Both the position numbers and the translations under genes were made by a program. The notes under the pieces were generated by a model that saw only the letters and a program-made list of their open reading frames with translations, was not told the DNA's origin and made no database searches. 64,000 nucleotides of DNA from an uncultured Lachnospiraceae bacterium (lineage in GTDB: Bacteria > Bacillota > Clostridia > Lachnospirales > Lachnospiraceae): assembly GCA_949502235.1 (NCBI GenBank), contig CATBDC010000009.1, positions 32,190-96,189 on the forward strand, in the 5' to 3' direction. Positions 1 through 8,817 of the stretch are shown here, in pieces (the first letter of the stretch is position 1; every line of letters begins with the position of its first letter).

Positions 1-541
1 GTTTTAGCTGTGTAAGCTTCAGCATATCCGTACGGTAAATGACAGAATGCATCAAAATATACTGATCCAGATGAAAATGTCCGATATCCTCCCACCTGAA
101 AATTTCATCCTGGGGAAGAACGTTCCGGTAATGAACGCATCTCTTATGATCTGTACCAGCCTTTTCATAAACATAATTGGACACAAGCATGTCGATTTCC
201 TGATCATCCTCTGAAAGCTCCCTTAAAAGTCTTAGGATTTTGTGCAGAGACTCCTCATCCACCCAATCGTCACTGTCAACCACTTTAAAATATTTTCCTG
301 CCGCATCGTTAAGGCCTGAATTCACGGCATCCCCATGTCCGCCGTTTTCTTTGTCAACAACTCTTACAATATCCGGATATTTTCTCTGGTACTCATGTGC
401 TATCTCGGACGTTCTGTCCCTGGAGCCGTCATTTACAATGATAATTTCTACATCCTCTCCGCCCGGCAGGATACTGTCAATTGCATGAGCCATATATTCC
501 TCTGAATTATAGCATGGAATTGCAAATGAGATATATTTCAT
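1..541 (-). CDS. Family 2 glycosyltransferase, N-terminal part
   Basis: The gene runs off the left edge; 180 codons are visible. It starts at an ATG whose complement ends at 541, with AAGGAGG about 7 bases upstream. The N-terminus carries the GT-A nucleotide-sugar fold signature of GT2 enzymes: FAIPCYNSE at the start, then EIIIVNDGSRDRT, and the metal-binding VDSDDW near residue 95. These residues bind UDP-sugar and a divalent metal. Acceptor and product (cell-wall or exopolysaccharide glycan) cannot be told from the fragment. It is divergent from the phosphofructokinase to its right. Confidence 0.85.
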   Translation of the reverse strand, partial: MKYISFAIPCYNSEEYMAHAIDSILPGGEDVEIIIVNDGSRDRTSEIAHEYQRKYPDIVRVVDKENGGHGDAVNSGLNDAAGKYFKVVDSDDWVDEESLHKILRLLRELSEDDQEIDMLVSNYVYEKAGTDHKRCVHYRNVLPQDEIFRWEDIGHFHLDQYILMHSVIYRTDMLKLTQLK

Positions 542-698
542 CTTTCGTCCTCCTTCATAACACTTATATAGTATATAGTATTATTTCCCATTTTCCAACT
601 AAAAATCAAGAAATTATGGTATATCCGATTGTAAAACACTGTAAAATCCGATATATTATAAGCGGATGCCTAAAGACACAAATTGGAGGAATTTGAAA

Positions 699-1922
699 AT
701 GAAGAAAAATGTAATCGTCGGACAATCCGGCGGACCTACTGCTGTTATTAACGGAAGTCTCTATGGAGTTGTATCAGAAGCTTTAAAGCACACTGGAAAA
801 ATTGACCGTGTCTATGGTATGGTTAACGGAATCGAGGGCTTTCTTTCCGGACATTTCATGGATATCGGCGCACTGAATACCACAAATGAACTGGAGCTCG
901 TAAGGACGACCCCCGGTGCGTATCTGGGCTCCTGCCGTTATAAGCTGCCCGGAAACCTCAGCGATCCTATATATCCCGAATTATTTAAAAAGCTCGAAGA
1001 GCAAAATATCGGATACTTCTTCTATATCGGCGGTAATGACTCTATGGATACTGTAAGCAAGCTTTCCCGGTATGCGGCTGAAGTAGGAAGTGATATCCGC
1101 TTTATCGGCGTTCCTAAGACAATTGACAATGACCTGGTGGAAACCGACCACACTCCCGGCTACGGAAGCGCCGCAAAGCATGTGGCTACTGTTGTAAAAG
1201 AGATTGCCGCAGATGCCAATGTCTATGACAATAAGCAGTCCGTAACAATTGTAGAAATCATGGGACGCCACGCCGGATGGCTTACTGCCGCAAGTATTCT
1301 GGCACGTAAGTTTGAGGGAGACAATCCGGTACTTATCTACCTCCCAGAGGTTGCATTTAATCAGGACGCATTTATAGAAAAGGTAAAAGACTCCTTAGAG
1401 CGTACGCCAAACCTTGTTGTATGTATCTCTGAAGGAATCAATGATGGGAACGGCACCTTTATTTGCGAATATGCAAGTGATGTGGGCATAGATAATTTTG
1501 GACACAAGATGCTTACCGGATCCGGTAAATATCTTGAAAACCTTGTAAAAGAAAAAATAGGCGTAAAGGTCCGTTCTATTGAGCTTAATGTATGCCAGCG
1601 CTGTTCCTGTGCTCATCTTTCCAGAGTAGATCTTGACGAGGCGGAAAATGCAGGGATCTATGCCGTACAGGTTGCCTTGTCTGGTGAAACCGGAAAAATG
1701 ATCACCTTTGTCCGTAATAAAAGTGTTCCTTATGAGCTGTCCTATGGAACTGCTGATGTAAATATAATCTGTAATAAAGAAAAGCCTGTTCCTGCAGAAT
1801 GGATTATAAATGAAGGCTCTGATATCAGCGATGAATTTATCGATTACGCAAGACCGCTTACTCAAGGCTTTGTAGAGCTTCCAACCAAGAACGGAATTCC
1901 GCTCTTTGCATATCGCAAATAA
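699..1922 (+). CDS. PPi-type 6-phosphofructokinase (first of two paralogues)
   Basis: 407 aa. The ATG at 699 follows GGAGGA at 685-690, so I prefer it over an in-frame ATG at 666. It phosphorylates fructose 6-phosphate to the 1,6-bisphosphate in the cytosol. The family is shown by GQSGGPT (residues 8-14), GGNDSMDT near 111 and PKTIDND near 138. In this superfamily Asp after GGN (position 104 in E. coli PfkA) and Lys in PKTIDND (position 124) mark pyrophosphate users, while ATP enzymes carry Gly at both. PPi specificity is therefore inferred from residues. A paralogue with the same two residues lies at 13684-14931. The gene stands alone, divergent from the glycosyltransferase. Confidence 0.9.
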   Translation: MKKNVIVGQSGGPTAVINGSLYGVVSEALKHTGKIDRVYGMVNGIEGFLSGHFMDIGALNTTNELELVRTTPGAYLGSCRYKLPGNLSDPIYPELFKKLEEQNIGYFFYIGGNDSMDTVSKLSRYAAEVGSDIRFIGVPKTIDNDLVETDHTPGYGSAAKHVATVVKEIAADANVYDNKQSVTIVEIMGRHAGWLTAASILARKFEGDNPVLIYLPEVAFNQDAFIEKVKDSLERTPNLVVCISEGINDGNGTFICEYASDVGIDNFGHKMLTGSGKYLENLVKEKIGVKVRSIELNVCQRCSCAHLSRVDLDEAENAGIYAVQVALSGETGKMITFVRNKSVPYELSYGTADVNIICNKEKPVPAEWIINEGSDISDEFIDYARPLTQGFVELPTKNGIPLFAYRK

Positions 1923-2019
1923 AAATAGTGTATAGGCTGTTCATAATTTGTTCATTTAAGTTTTAAAAATCTTTCATTTCTATAACACGATTTCTTCACA
2001 GCTGTTTCATATACTATAA

Positions 2020-2048
2020 TTGACAAATGAGCAAAGCAATAATACTAT
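2020..2048 (+). promoter_or_regulatory. Sigma-A-like promoter without an ORF behind it
   Basis: TTGACA (2020-2025), a 17-base spacer and TACTAT (2043-2048) make a near-consensus promoter on the plus strand. No plus-strand gene follows. A GC-rich hairpin with a T-run lies 25-70 bases downstream, so the expected product is a short RNA of about 60 nt, antisense to nothing except possibly the 3' end of the transport operon. Confidence 0.5.
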
Positions 2049-2072
2049 TTTGAATAAACTTTTTCATAATAC

Positions 2073-2116
2073 ATGCCGGGCACTGCGAAAGCGGTGACCC
2101 GGCATCCTCCCTTTTT
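2073..2116 (+). terminator. Stem-loop terminator between convergent genes
   Basis: ATGCCGGG (2073-2080) pairs with CCCGGCAT (2098-2105), and an inner stem ACTGC/GCGGT closes a GAAA tetraloop. On the plus strand CCTCCCTTTTT follows. On the minus strand no T-run follows, so it fits termination of plus-strand transcripts (from 2020 or read-through of the phosphofructokinase) better than of the minus-strand operon. Confidence 0.6.
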
Positions 2117-2150
2117 ATGGGGCTTTACTGTAATAATTCTGCAGGCTGAA

Positions 2151-3719
2151 TCAGTCAGCCCAATGTACAAGCGCCATCTGTTCAAGACCAGCATCCTCCA
2201 TTATCAGCTGATCGCTGTGGGCAATCGCGTTGGTAACCGCATACATAGCAACTGACGGTACGTCTTCCATATAGAGCTCCATCAATTCCTTATAATAGGA
2301 CTTTCGCACTTCTTCATCCGTACTGCTACTACCCAGCGCAACAAGCTTGTCGGCCTCTGGATTGGAATAACGGCCATAGTTACCGGAAACTGGAATATTT
2401 GCGGAGTTCATATAGATAGCAGCACCTGCGCCAAAGTCAAAGGAGTTATTTGACCAGCTGAACGGACAAATCTCTACCTCCCCATTGGTACACTGTTCAA
2501 TAAACGCAGAACGCTCCATTGTATCTACCTTAGCATCAAGGCCAATTTCATTCAAAGCGCCCTGAAGCCATACAGAAAGCGTTGCATAAGGCTCTGTGTT
2601 ATAAGACTTAATTGTACAGGTAGCTCCAACATTTCCACACTCCTCCACAAGCGCCTTAGCCTTTTCTATGTCATATTCATAAGTAGTAGAAGGTGTAAAG
2701 TCCGGATTTCCGATGACCTTATCACCAAGATCACATGGGTATGTAACAATCTGGCCCTGTCCGCTTCCGCACACTTCAAGAGCCTCTTCCTTATTGATAG
2801 CATAAGCAACTGCCTTACGCATACGTACATCTGTAAATAGTCCTGTCTCACAGTTCATATAGATGGATTCATTTCTGCAGGTCAATGCTTCACTGATGGC
2901 AACATTGTCAGCTGCCTTCAGATTGTCAAGTGCAACTCCTGAAACAGGATTGAAATACAAATCCAGCTCTCCGGTCTGAAGTGCGACAACTGCTGCATTC
3001 ATATCTGCAATCGCAACATATTTTAGCTTTTTAAGGTCTGCCTCTTTTCCATAATAGTCGTCACGTGCTTCAAAGCTTACGGAAACGTTGTCCTCCCAGT
3101 CCGTAGCAACATAGGGTCCGGAAGATACAATCTTATCTACGGAAGTACCATAATCCTCGCCGTATTCTTCATAGGCTTTCTTTGAAAATACGCCGCCGTA
3201 CTGAACATAGGCTATTCCTGAAATAAGGGAAGCATCCGGCACATTATAATGGAAAATACAGGTATGATCGTCTACAATCTCTATATCTGCAAGTTCCTTA
3301 TGAAGCCAGGACCACTGACTACATTCATCACGAATGTACTCAATAGAAAATTTCACATCCTCCGCTGTAATCGGATCACCATTACTGAAGACCGCATCCT
3401 TGTTTAAATGGAAAGTATAATCCTTTCCATCCTCAGATATCTCCCAATCCTCTGCAATATAGCCAACAAGTTCACCGTTTACCTTGCGCACAAGCGTATC
3501 ATACACTTGATCAGCCGCAGCAAGATCCGCCGCAGTAGTCATATACTTTACATTAAAATTTACAATCATGCTGGTGCTTCCGTATACCACTTCTCTGTCA
3601 TGGCTGCTTTCTGCTGCTTCTCCTCCTTTTTTGTCATCACTCTTTCCTCCGCAGGCTGCAAGAGCCAGCACCATACAGAAAGTAAGAACCACTGCAAGTA
3701 ACCGTTTTGTCTTTCTCAT
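2151..3719 (-). CDS. Oligopeptide/dipeptide ABC transporter substrate-binding lipoprotein
   Basis: 522 aa, SBP_bac_5 type by length and pattern. The signal peptide ends in the lipobox LALAACGG, so the mature protein starts at Cys23 and is lipid-anchored outside the membrane. It captures peptides or related ligands and delivers them to the permeases at 5791-7634. A family-typical segment TFHLNKDAVFSNGDPITAED lies near residue 120. It is the last gene of the minus-strand operon, 117 bases after the ATPase gene. The ligand is not predictable; two amidohydrolases at the operon head suggest cleavage of the imported compound. Confidence 0.9.
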   Translation of the reverse strand: MRKTKRLLAVVLTFCMVLALAACGGKSDDKKGGEAAESSHDREVVYGSTSMIVNFNVKYMTTAADLAAADQVYDTLVRKVNGELVGYIAEDWEISEDGKDYTFHLNKDAVFSNGDPITAEDVKFSIEYIRDECSQWSWLHKELADIEIVDDHTCIFHYNVPDASLISGIAYVQYGGVFSKKAYEEYGEDYGTSVDKIVSSGPYVATDWEDNVSVSFEARDDYYGKEADLKKLKYVAIADMNAAVVALQTGELDLYFNPVSGVALDNLKAADNVAISEALTCRNESIYMNCETGLFTDVRMRKAVAYAINKEEALEVCGSGQGQIVTYPCDLGDKVIGNPDFTPSTTYEYDIEKAKALVEECGNVGATCTIKSYNTEPYATLSVWLQGALNEIGLDAKVDTMERSAFIEQCTNGEVEICPFSWSNNSFDFGAGAAIYMNSANIPVSGNYGRYSNPEADKLVALGSSSTDEEVRKSYYKELMELYMEDVPSVAMYAVTNAIAHSDQLIMEDAGLEQMALVHWAD

Positions 3720-3836
3720 TTAATTCTCCTCCTATTATTTTTTATGCAGATAAAAGCTGCATGTTTATATATCACCGGCCGGTATATTACTTATACCTCT
3801 TAGGCCGACAATAGCAAAATTTGTATTTCGCCAGCT

Positions 3837-4790
3837 CTAACTGCCGGCAAGCACACAGGCAACCTTATGCTCATTGCCCACATCCACAAGTTTTATGTTT
3901 CTTCCAGTACATTCTGGCCTGCAATGCTCACACCGTCCGGCAAAACGACATCCGGCCGGCGGGTTGATCGGACTTGTAACCTCGCCGCGAATCAATTTAC
4001 GTTCCTTACTGGAACCGATCACCGGCTTTAATATAGCATCGAGCAGGGCTTGCGTATACGGATGCTTTGGATTAGCAAACAGCTCATCGGCGGGCGCTAT
4101 CTCTACACACTGCCCCAGATACATAACCATAATGACATCTGAGATGTGCTTTACAACTGCCAGATTATGCGTAATAAACATATATGTCAGTCCCAAATCC
4201 CGCTGCATATCCATAAGCAGATTTAAGATCTGTGCCTGAATAGAGACATCCAGCGCCGAAACCGGCTCATCACATACAATAAACTTCGGATTCAATGCAA
4301 GAGCCCTGGCAACTCCTATCCTCTGACGGCGGCCGCCGTCAAGCTCATGTGGATAAGAATTGATATACCGCTCTGCAAGACCAACTGTATCCATCAAATC
4401 CTGAACCCTCTTTAAGACTTCCTTTTTGTCCTTATAAACCTTATTCATAATAAGTGGCTCCGCAATAAGCTCATAGATAGACATACGCGGGTCAAGAGAG
4501 GAATAAGGATCCTGGAAAATCATCTGCACCTTTCTTCTAACCTGCCTGAACTCCTTTTTAGAACAGGATACAATATCCTGTCCATCAAAATTTATCTGAC
4601 CGGAGGTAGCAGGAAGCAGTCCCATTACAACACGCCCAAGCGTAGATTTACCGCAGCCGGATTCTCCTACAACTCCCAGTGTCTTTCCTTCCGGAATCTC
4701 CAGATTAACGCCGTCCACTGCATGCAGATAACGGTTTTTACCCACTGTAAAATATTTCCTGAGGTCAACTGTTTCAACCAGATTACTCAT
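3837..4790 (-). CDS. Peptide ABC transporter ATPase, OppF/DppF type
   Basis: 317 aa. The start MSNLVE at 4790 overlaps the end of the upstream ATPase gene by 8 bases, indicating translational coupling; a longer in-frame extension to 4862 lies inside that gene and is rejected. Walker [10 protein letters not shown] is at 42-50, Walker B IVCDEP near 171. The ABC signature is LDGGR (150-154) instead of LSGGQ. The oligopeptide-type C-terminal Cys cluster ([14 protein letters not shown]) is present; in this family it can hold an iron-sulfur cluster. It powers import together with the OppD-type partner. Confidence 0.92.
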   Translation of the reverse strand: MSNLVETVDLRKYFTVGKNRYLHAVDGVNLEIPEGKTLGVVGESGCGKSTLGRVVMGLLPATSGQINFDGQDIVSCSKKEFRQVRRKVQMIFQDPYSSLDPRMSIYELIAEPLIMNKVYKDKKEVLKRVQDLMDTVGLAERYINSYPHELDGGRRQRIGVARALALNPKFIVCDEPVSALDVSIQAQILNLLMDMQRDLGLTYMFITHNLAVVKHISDVIMVMYLGQCVEIAPADELFANPKHPYTQALLDAILKPVIGSSKERKLIRGEVTSPINPPAGCRFAGRCEHCRPECTGRNIKLVDVGNEHKVACVLAGS

Positions 4791-5775
4791 CGGCCGCCTC
4801 CTTCTTAAACAGATTGCACATAATTCTGTGCTCTTTTTCTTTATAAATATATGGCATTTCAATTCCGCAGGCCTCTGTAAAATGAGGGCACCGCGGACCG
4901 AATTTACAGCCCTTTGGCAGATTCGCAGGATCAGGCATCAAGCCGTCAATCGGACGCAGACGCTCTTCCTTTTCATCCAGATTCGGAATCGCATTGAAAA
5001 GCCCCACCGTATATGGATGATGTTCCTTACCGTTAAATATATCCTCCGCTGTACCAGTCTCCACGATCTCACCGGCATACATAATAGCCACCTTATCACA
5101 TGTCTCTGCCACAACACCCAAGTCATGAGTAATGATAATCATCGATGTTCCCAATTCATCCTTGAGATTCTCCATCAGCTTCAGAACCTGCGCCTGGATC
5201 GTAACGTCAAGAGCGGTTGTGGGCTCATCCGCAATTAACAGCTGCGGCGCACAGGCTAATGCGATAGCTATCACGATGCGCTGCTTCATACCTCCTGAAA
5301 ACTGATGCGGATATTCCGTCTTTCTCTCTGCCGGAATCCCAACCAGATTAAAAAGCTCATCTACACGTGCAACCAGCTCCTGCCTGGACTTACCTGCAGT
5401 ATTATGAATCTCAAGAGATTCCAAAACTTGATCTCCTACTGTCAATGCAGGATTTAATGCTGTCATAGGATCCTGAAAGATAATGGAGATCTCGGCTCCC
5501 CGCACACGGCGCATTTCAGATACAGACTTATCCAAAAGATTCTCCCCGCGAAACAAAACCTGTCCGCCTTTAATACGTCCTGTCCGCTCCGGCAGGAGTC
5601 TTAATACCGTCAGAGCTGTAGTTGTTTTCCCGGCTCCGGTCTCACCCACAAGGCCAATCGTTTCCTTCTCATTCAATGAAAAATTAATTCTGTTCACTGC
5701 ATGGACAGTAGCCTCATCCGTCTGGTATATTACTTCGAGATCTTTAATTTCAAGCAATGTTTTTTTCTCTTCCAT
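4783..5775 (-). CDS. Peptide ABC transporter ATPase, OppD/DppD type
   Basis: 330 aa cytosolic ATPase. Walker A GETGAGKTT lies at 44-52, the signature FSGGM near 160 and Walker B LLIADEPTTALD near 180. The C-terminal oligopeptide-transporter extension has CKFGPRCPHFTEAC, the Cys pattern usual in OppD/DppD. It starts 15 bases after the permease gene and overlaps the next ATPase gene. With OppF it forms the nucleotide-binding heterodimer. Confidence 0.93.
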   Translation of the reverse strand: MEEKKTLLEIKDLEVIYQTDEATVHAVNRINFSLNEKETIGLVGETGAGKTTTALTVLRLLPERTGRIKGGQVLFRGENLLDKSVSEMRRVRGAEISIIFQDPMTALNPALTVGDQVLESLEIHNTAGKSRQELVARVDELFNLVGIPAERKTEYPHQFSGGMKQRIVIAIALACAPQLLIADEPTTALDVTIQAQVLKLMENLKDELGTSMIIITHDLGVVAETCDKVAIMYAGEIVETGTAEDIFNGKEHHPYTVGLFNAIPNLDEKEERLRPIDGLMPDPANLPKGCKFGPRCPHFTEACGIEMPYIYKEKEHRIMCNLFKKEAADE

Positions 5776-5790
5776 CTTGTTCGTCCCCCC

Positions 5791-6684
5791 TTAGTTTTTC
5801 AGCTTCGGATCAAGCGCATCGCGCAGGCCATCGCCCATCAGGTTCATAGACAATGCTGTGAAGCCAATAGCGAGGCCCGGGAACAGAACCATATAAGGAT
5901 ACATTGTCATATATGTCTTTGCTTCATTCAGCATGGCTCCCCACTCCGGGGCCGGAGGCTGGATTCCCATACCCACAAAGCTGATTCCCGCTGCCGAAAT
6001 AATGGCGCTTCCCACTGCCATTGTCGACTCTACGATAATAGGACCAATCGCATTCGGAAGGACATGCTTCAGAATGATCTGAAAATCAGGGGCGCCGCAG
6101 GAATGAGCCGCTTCAATATAAGTCTGTCCTGTAACACCCAGTACTGAAGAGCGGATAATCCTGCAGTAACGGGGAACATTGGAAATCGTCATAGCCATCA
6201 AAACATTCCACAGACTTGTTCCAAGCGCCGCAACAATCGCCAGCGCCAGCATCGCACTGGGTATACACATAATAGAATCGAGAATCCGCATGACAATTGC
6301 ATCAAATCTGCCTCCAAGATAGCCGCAGACTGCTCCCAAGAGCCCTCCAATTGTCACGCCGATAATAACCGAGCCAAATCCCACAAGCAGAGAATTACGT
6401 GCTCCATGTATAATACGCGCAAAGAGATCCCGGCCATAGTTATCTGTCCCGAACCAATGCGATGCAGAAGGTCCCTGCAGACGCTCTGAAGCCACCTGTG
6501 TAACAGACACATCATAGCTGACAATCACATCAGCTAATAGTGTAACTAATAAGATAATAAAAAATAAAACCATACCGAATACTGCCAGCTTATTTTTCTT
6601 AAAACGCCGCCAGGTTTCCTGTGCCCGGCTCTTTTTCTTAACTTTTGATTGTTCTGCCTTTGCAATTTCTTTGTCTTTACTCAT
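5791..6684 (-). CDS. Peptide ABC transporter permease, OppC/DppC type
   Basis: 297 aa. A basic N-terminal tail precedes a first membrane segment (about 33-55), then the FGTDNYGRDLFARIIHGAR block typical of DppC, then a five-helix BPD_transp_1 core. The EAA loop EAAHSCGAPDFQIILKHVLP contacts the ATPases. It forms the channel with the upstream permease; spacing is 17 bases. Confidence 0.93.
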   Translation of the reverse strand: MSKDKEIAKAEQSKVKKKSRAQETWRRFKKNKLAVFGMVLFFIILLVTLLADVIVSYDVSVTQVASERLQGPSASHWFGTDNYGRDLFARIIHGARNSLLVGFGSVIIGVTIGGLLGAVCGYLGGRFDAIVMRILDSIMCIPSAMLALAIVAALGTSLWNVLMAMTISNVPRYCRIIRSSVLGVTGQTYIEAAHSCGAPDFQIILKHVLPNAIGPIIVESTMAVGSAIISAAGISFVGMGIQPPAPEWGAMLNEAKTYMTMYPYMVLFPGLAIGFTALSMNLMGDGLRDALDPKLKN

Positions 6685-6701
6685 AGCTACCTCTTACCTT
6701 C

Positions 6702-7634
6702 TCAGTTCTTTATATAACGAGCCTTAACCTGCGGATCGATGAAGCCATACAGGATATCAACAACCAGCATAACAAGCGTATAGCATATTGCAAGAATAAC
6801 AATAGCTCCTACAACTACCGGCACATCCTTGCTCCGGATAGATGTTAGTATCAAAGTACCCACACCATTAAGAGTAAATACGGTTTCCACTGTTACGGTA
6901 CCTCCAAGCAAAGTACCGAAATTCATGCCTGCCATAGTAACAACCGGCATCAGTGCATTACGGAGTGCATGACGGTAAATAACTACGCTTTCCTTCTGCC
7001 CTTTTGCCCTGGCCGTACGAACATAATCCATGCGGATGGATTCCAAAAGAGAGGTTCTCGTCATCCTAAGCTGTGAAGCTATGAAAGCACATGCTGTCGT
7101 AAACCACGGCAGAATATAATGCACAATACTGTCCGCGCCATAAGAAGGAAGCCAGCCAAGCTCCTGCGCAAAAAGGATAACCAGCATCATGCCAATCCAA
7201 AAGGCCGGGAATGAGGCCAGTATCATCGCCAGCGTTGTCCCTGCGGCATCAAAGATACTGTATTGCTTCACTGCCGCCAGAATTCCAAGAAGCACGCCGA
7301 TGACAATTCCAATCACAGTCGCCCCTGCAGACAAGGTTACGGTAACCGGAAAGCGTGCAAAGACAGACTCAAGCACTCCCTTTCCCGTCACCCAGCTTGT
7401 CCCAAGGTCACCCTGAAAAAGCTGTATTATGTATTTTGCATAACGAACCAAAAAAGGTTTATCATAGCCCAATTCTATGTTTTTTGCTTCCACCGCCTCT
7501 TCCGTAGCCATCTGGCCCAGAATCAGCTGCCCCGGACTGCTTGGCGTCAAATCCAGAATAAAGTAAACCACAAATACAATAATTAGAATGGTCGGTATTA
7601 ACGCCAATAAACGTTTTAATACAAATTTTCCCAT
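6702..7634 (-). CDS. Peptide ABC transporter permease, OppB/DppB type
   Basis: 310 aa with six predicted membrane helices. The first helix begins at about residue 10, the periplasmic-type loop contains LGYDKPFLVRYAKYI, and the EAA motif reads VRTARAKGQKESVVIYRHAL. Both are hallmarks of DppB. It lies 22 bases after the amidohydrolase gene, so enzyme and importer are cotranscribed. Confidence 0.93.
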   Translation of the reverse strand: MGKFVLKRLLALIPTILIIVFVVYFILDLTPSSPGQLILGQMATEEAVEAKNIELGYDKPFLVRYAKYIIQLFQGDLGTSWVTGKGVLESVFARFPVTVTLSAGATVIGIVIGVLLGILAAVKQYSIFDAAGTTLAMILASFPAFWIGMMLVILFAQELGWLPSYGADSIVHYILPWFTTACAFIASQLRMTRTSLLESIRMDYVRTARAKGQKESVVIYRHALRNALMPVVTMAGMNFGTLLGGTVTVETVFTLNGVGTLILTSIRSKDVPVVVGAIVILAICYTLVMLVVDILYGFIDPQVKARYIKN

Positions 7635-7656
7635 GTATTTTCCTCCTGACGTTCAC

Positions 7657-8799
7657 TTAATTCCTCTGATACTTAATATCACCTTCGCCGATAGTATATA
7701 CAACGTACGCACCCATATCTGTGCCGGGAATCCCCTTAAATACAGCAAAATTCGCATCCTTACCTACTTCAACTGTACCAATACGGTCCTGAAGCCCCAT
7801 CACCTTCGCAGGATGAATTGTAACCATCCTCATCACCTGCAGGGGGTCTGTGCCTTCCCGGACCGCCTGCTCCATATGGCTTAATAAAGCGTCCAGCCCC
7901 TCCAGCGGCGAATCCACAGTCAGACAGCACTCTGTCCCACGGGCATCAAGCTTAGCGACTGCATCAATATCAACAAAACGAGATTCATAAAAGGACTTGC
8001 GGCCGCCTATCGGACCAAATACAATGCCGCATCCGCTTTCCGCTATCTCGTCAAGGTAGTTTCCTGCCCCCCACGCATGCTCAATCGTAAACCAGAGATT
8101 ATATTTTGTCAGACATTTAATAGCGGATGCCATGTCATTGTGTGTACAGTGAATCCGGGCAGGAATTTCTCTCTTAAACACAGGAATGGCAGCCTCATAC
8201 TGCTGGTTATACGCTACCTCTTCACCGCGTTCCTTCGCTTCCATATAAGTCTTTGCATTTGCGAAATATTCTTCCAGAATAAATGTGACTCCCATACGTG
8301 AATCCGGCTCCATTTTCTGAGTCTGGAAAACACCCTTCGGATTTTCACCCAGTGAAAGCTTCAAACACATTCCCCGTTTCAGACACATTTCAAAAATATT
8401 ATCGCCCCACGTCCTGGCCGCAAACCCGGTGCCGTCAATGATATCCATACTTCCTGGAATTACTCCCAAAGTTGTAATTCCATTCTCTAACGCATAACGG
8501 TATACCGGACTTGTCGGATCCGCGCTGTAAATTGCTTCCATTTCCGGTTTAACCGGATGCGATGCATCCGTACTATAGGCAATGCCGCCCATATCCCCTG
8601 CAGGTCCAAGTCCTGCATGAGAATGACTGTCAACCAGTCCCGGAAGAAGATTCAGCCCGGTAAGATCTAAAATCTCTGCTCCAGCCATTTCAATATTTTT
8701 TCCGATCTGTTTAATCCTTCCGTCTTCACAAAGGACGTCTCCTATAAAAGGCTGTTCTTCCGTCTGAGGATAAATTGTTGCATTTTTTAATAATAACAT
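7657..8799 (-). CDS. Metal-dependent amidohydrolase (imidazolonepropionase-like)
   Basis: 380 aa cytosolic hydrolase of the amidohydrolase superfamily. The composite N/C-terminal beta domain starts MLLLKNATIYP. Metal ligands are all visible: HSH at 59-61 in LVDSHSHAG, His in RIHCTHND, His in TIEHAWGAG and Asp in LTVDSPLEG. The family cleaves cyclic amides or dipeptide-like substrates; the exact substrate is unknown. Because it sits directly ahead of a peptide importer, hydrolysis of the imported compound is a reasonable inference. Its upstream neighbour is a paralogue without the metal ligands. Confidence 0.88.
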   Translation of the reverse strand: MLLLKNATIYPQTEEQPFIGDVLCEDGRIKQIGKNIEMAGAEILDLTGLNLLPGLVDSHSHAGLGPAGDMGGIAYSTDASHPVKPEMEAIYSADPTSPVYRYALENGITTLGVIPGSMDIIDGTGFAARTWGDNIFEMCLKRGMCLKLSLGENPKGVFQTQKMEPDSRMGVTFILEEYFANAKTYMEAKERGEEVAYNQQYEAAIPVFKREIPARIHCTHNDMASAIKCLTKYNLWFTIEHAWGAGNYLDEIAESGCGIVFGPIGGRKSFYESRFVDIDAVAKLDARGTECCLTVDSPLEGLDALLSHMEQAVREGTDPLQVMRMVTIHPAKVMGLQDRIGTVEVGKDANFAVFKGIPGTDMGAYVVYTIGEGDIKYQRN

Positions 8800-8817
8800 G
8801 TTCTTTCTGCCTCCTCT

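Noticed and set aside
4330..4345. LDGGR instead of LSGGQ in the OppF-type ATPase as a sign of inactivity
   Set aside because: Walker A, Walker B and the following QR-type helix are intact and this variant is seen in other OppF-type proteins, so it is not taken as a defect.
3837..4862. Longer start for the OppF-type ATPase at 4862
   Set aside because: The extra 24 residues lie inside the upstream ATPase gene; the family start MSNLVE at 4790 fits length and overlap spacing.
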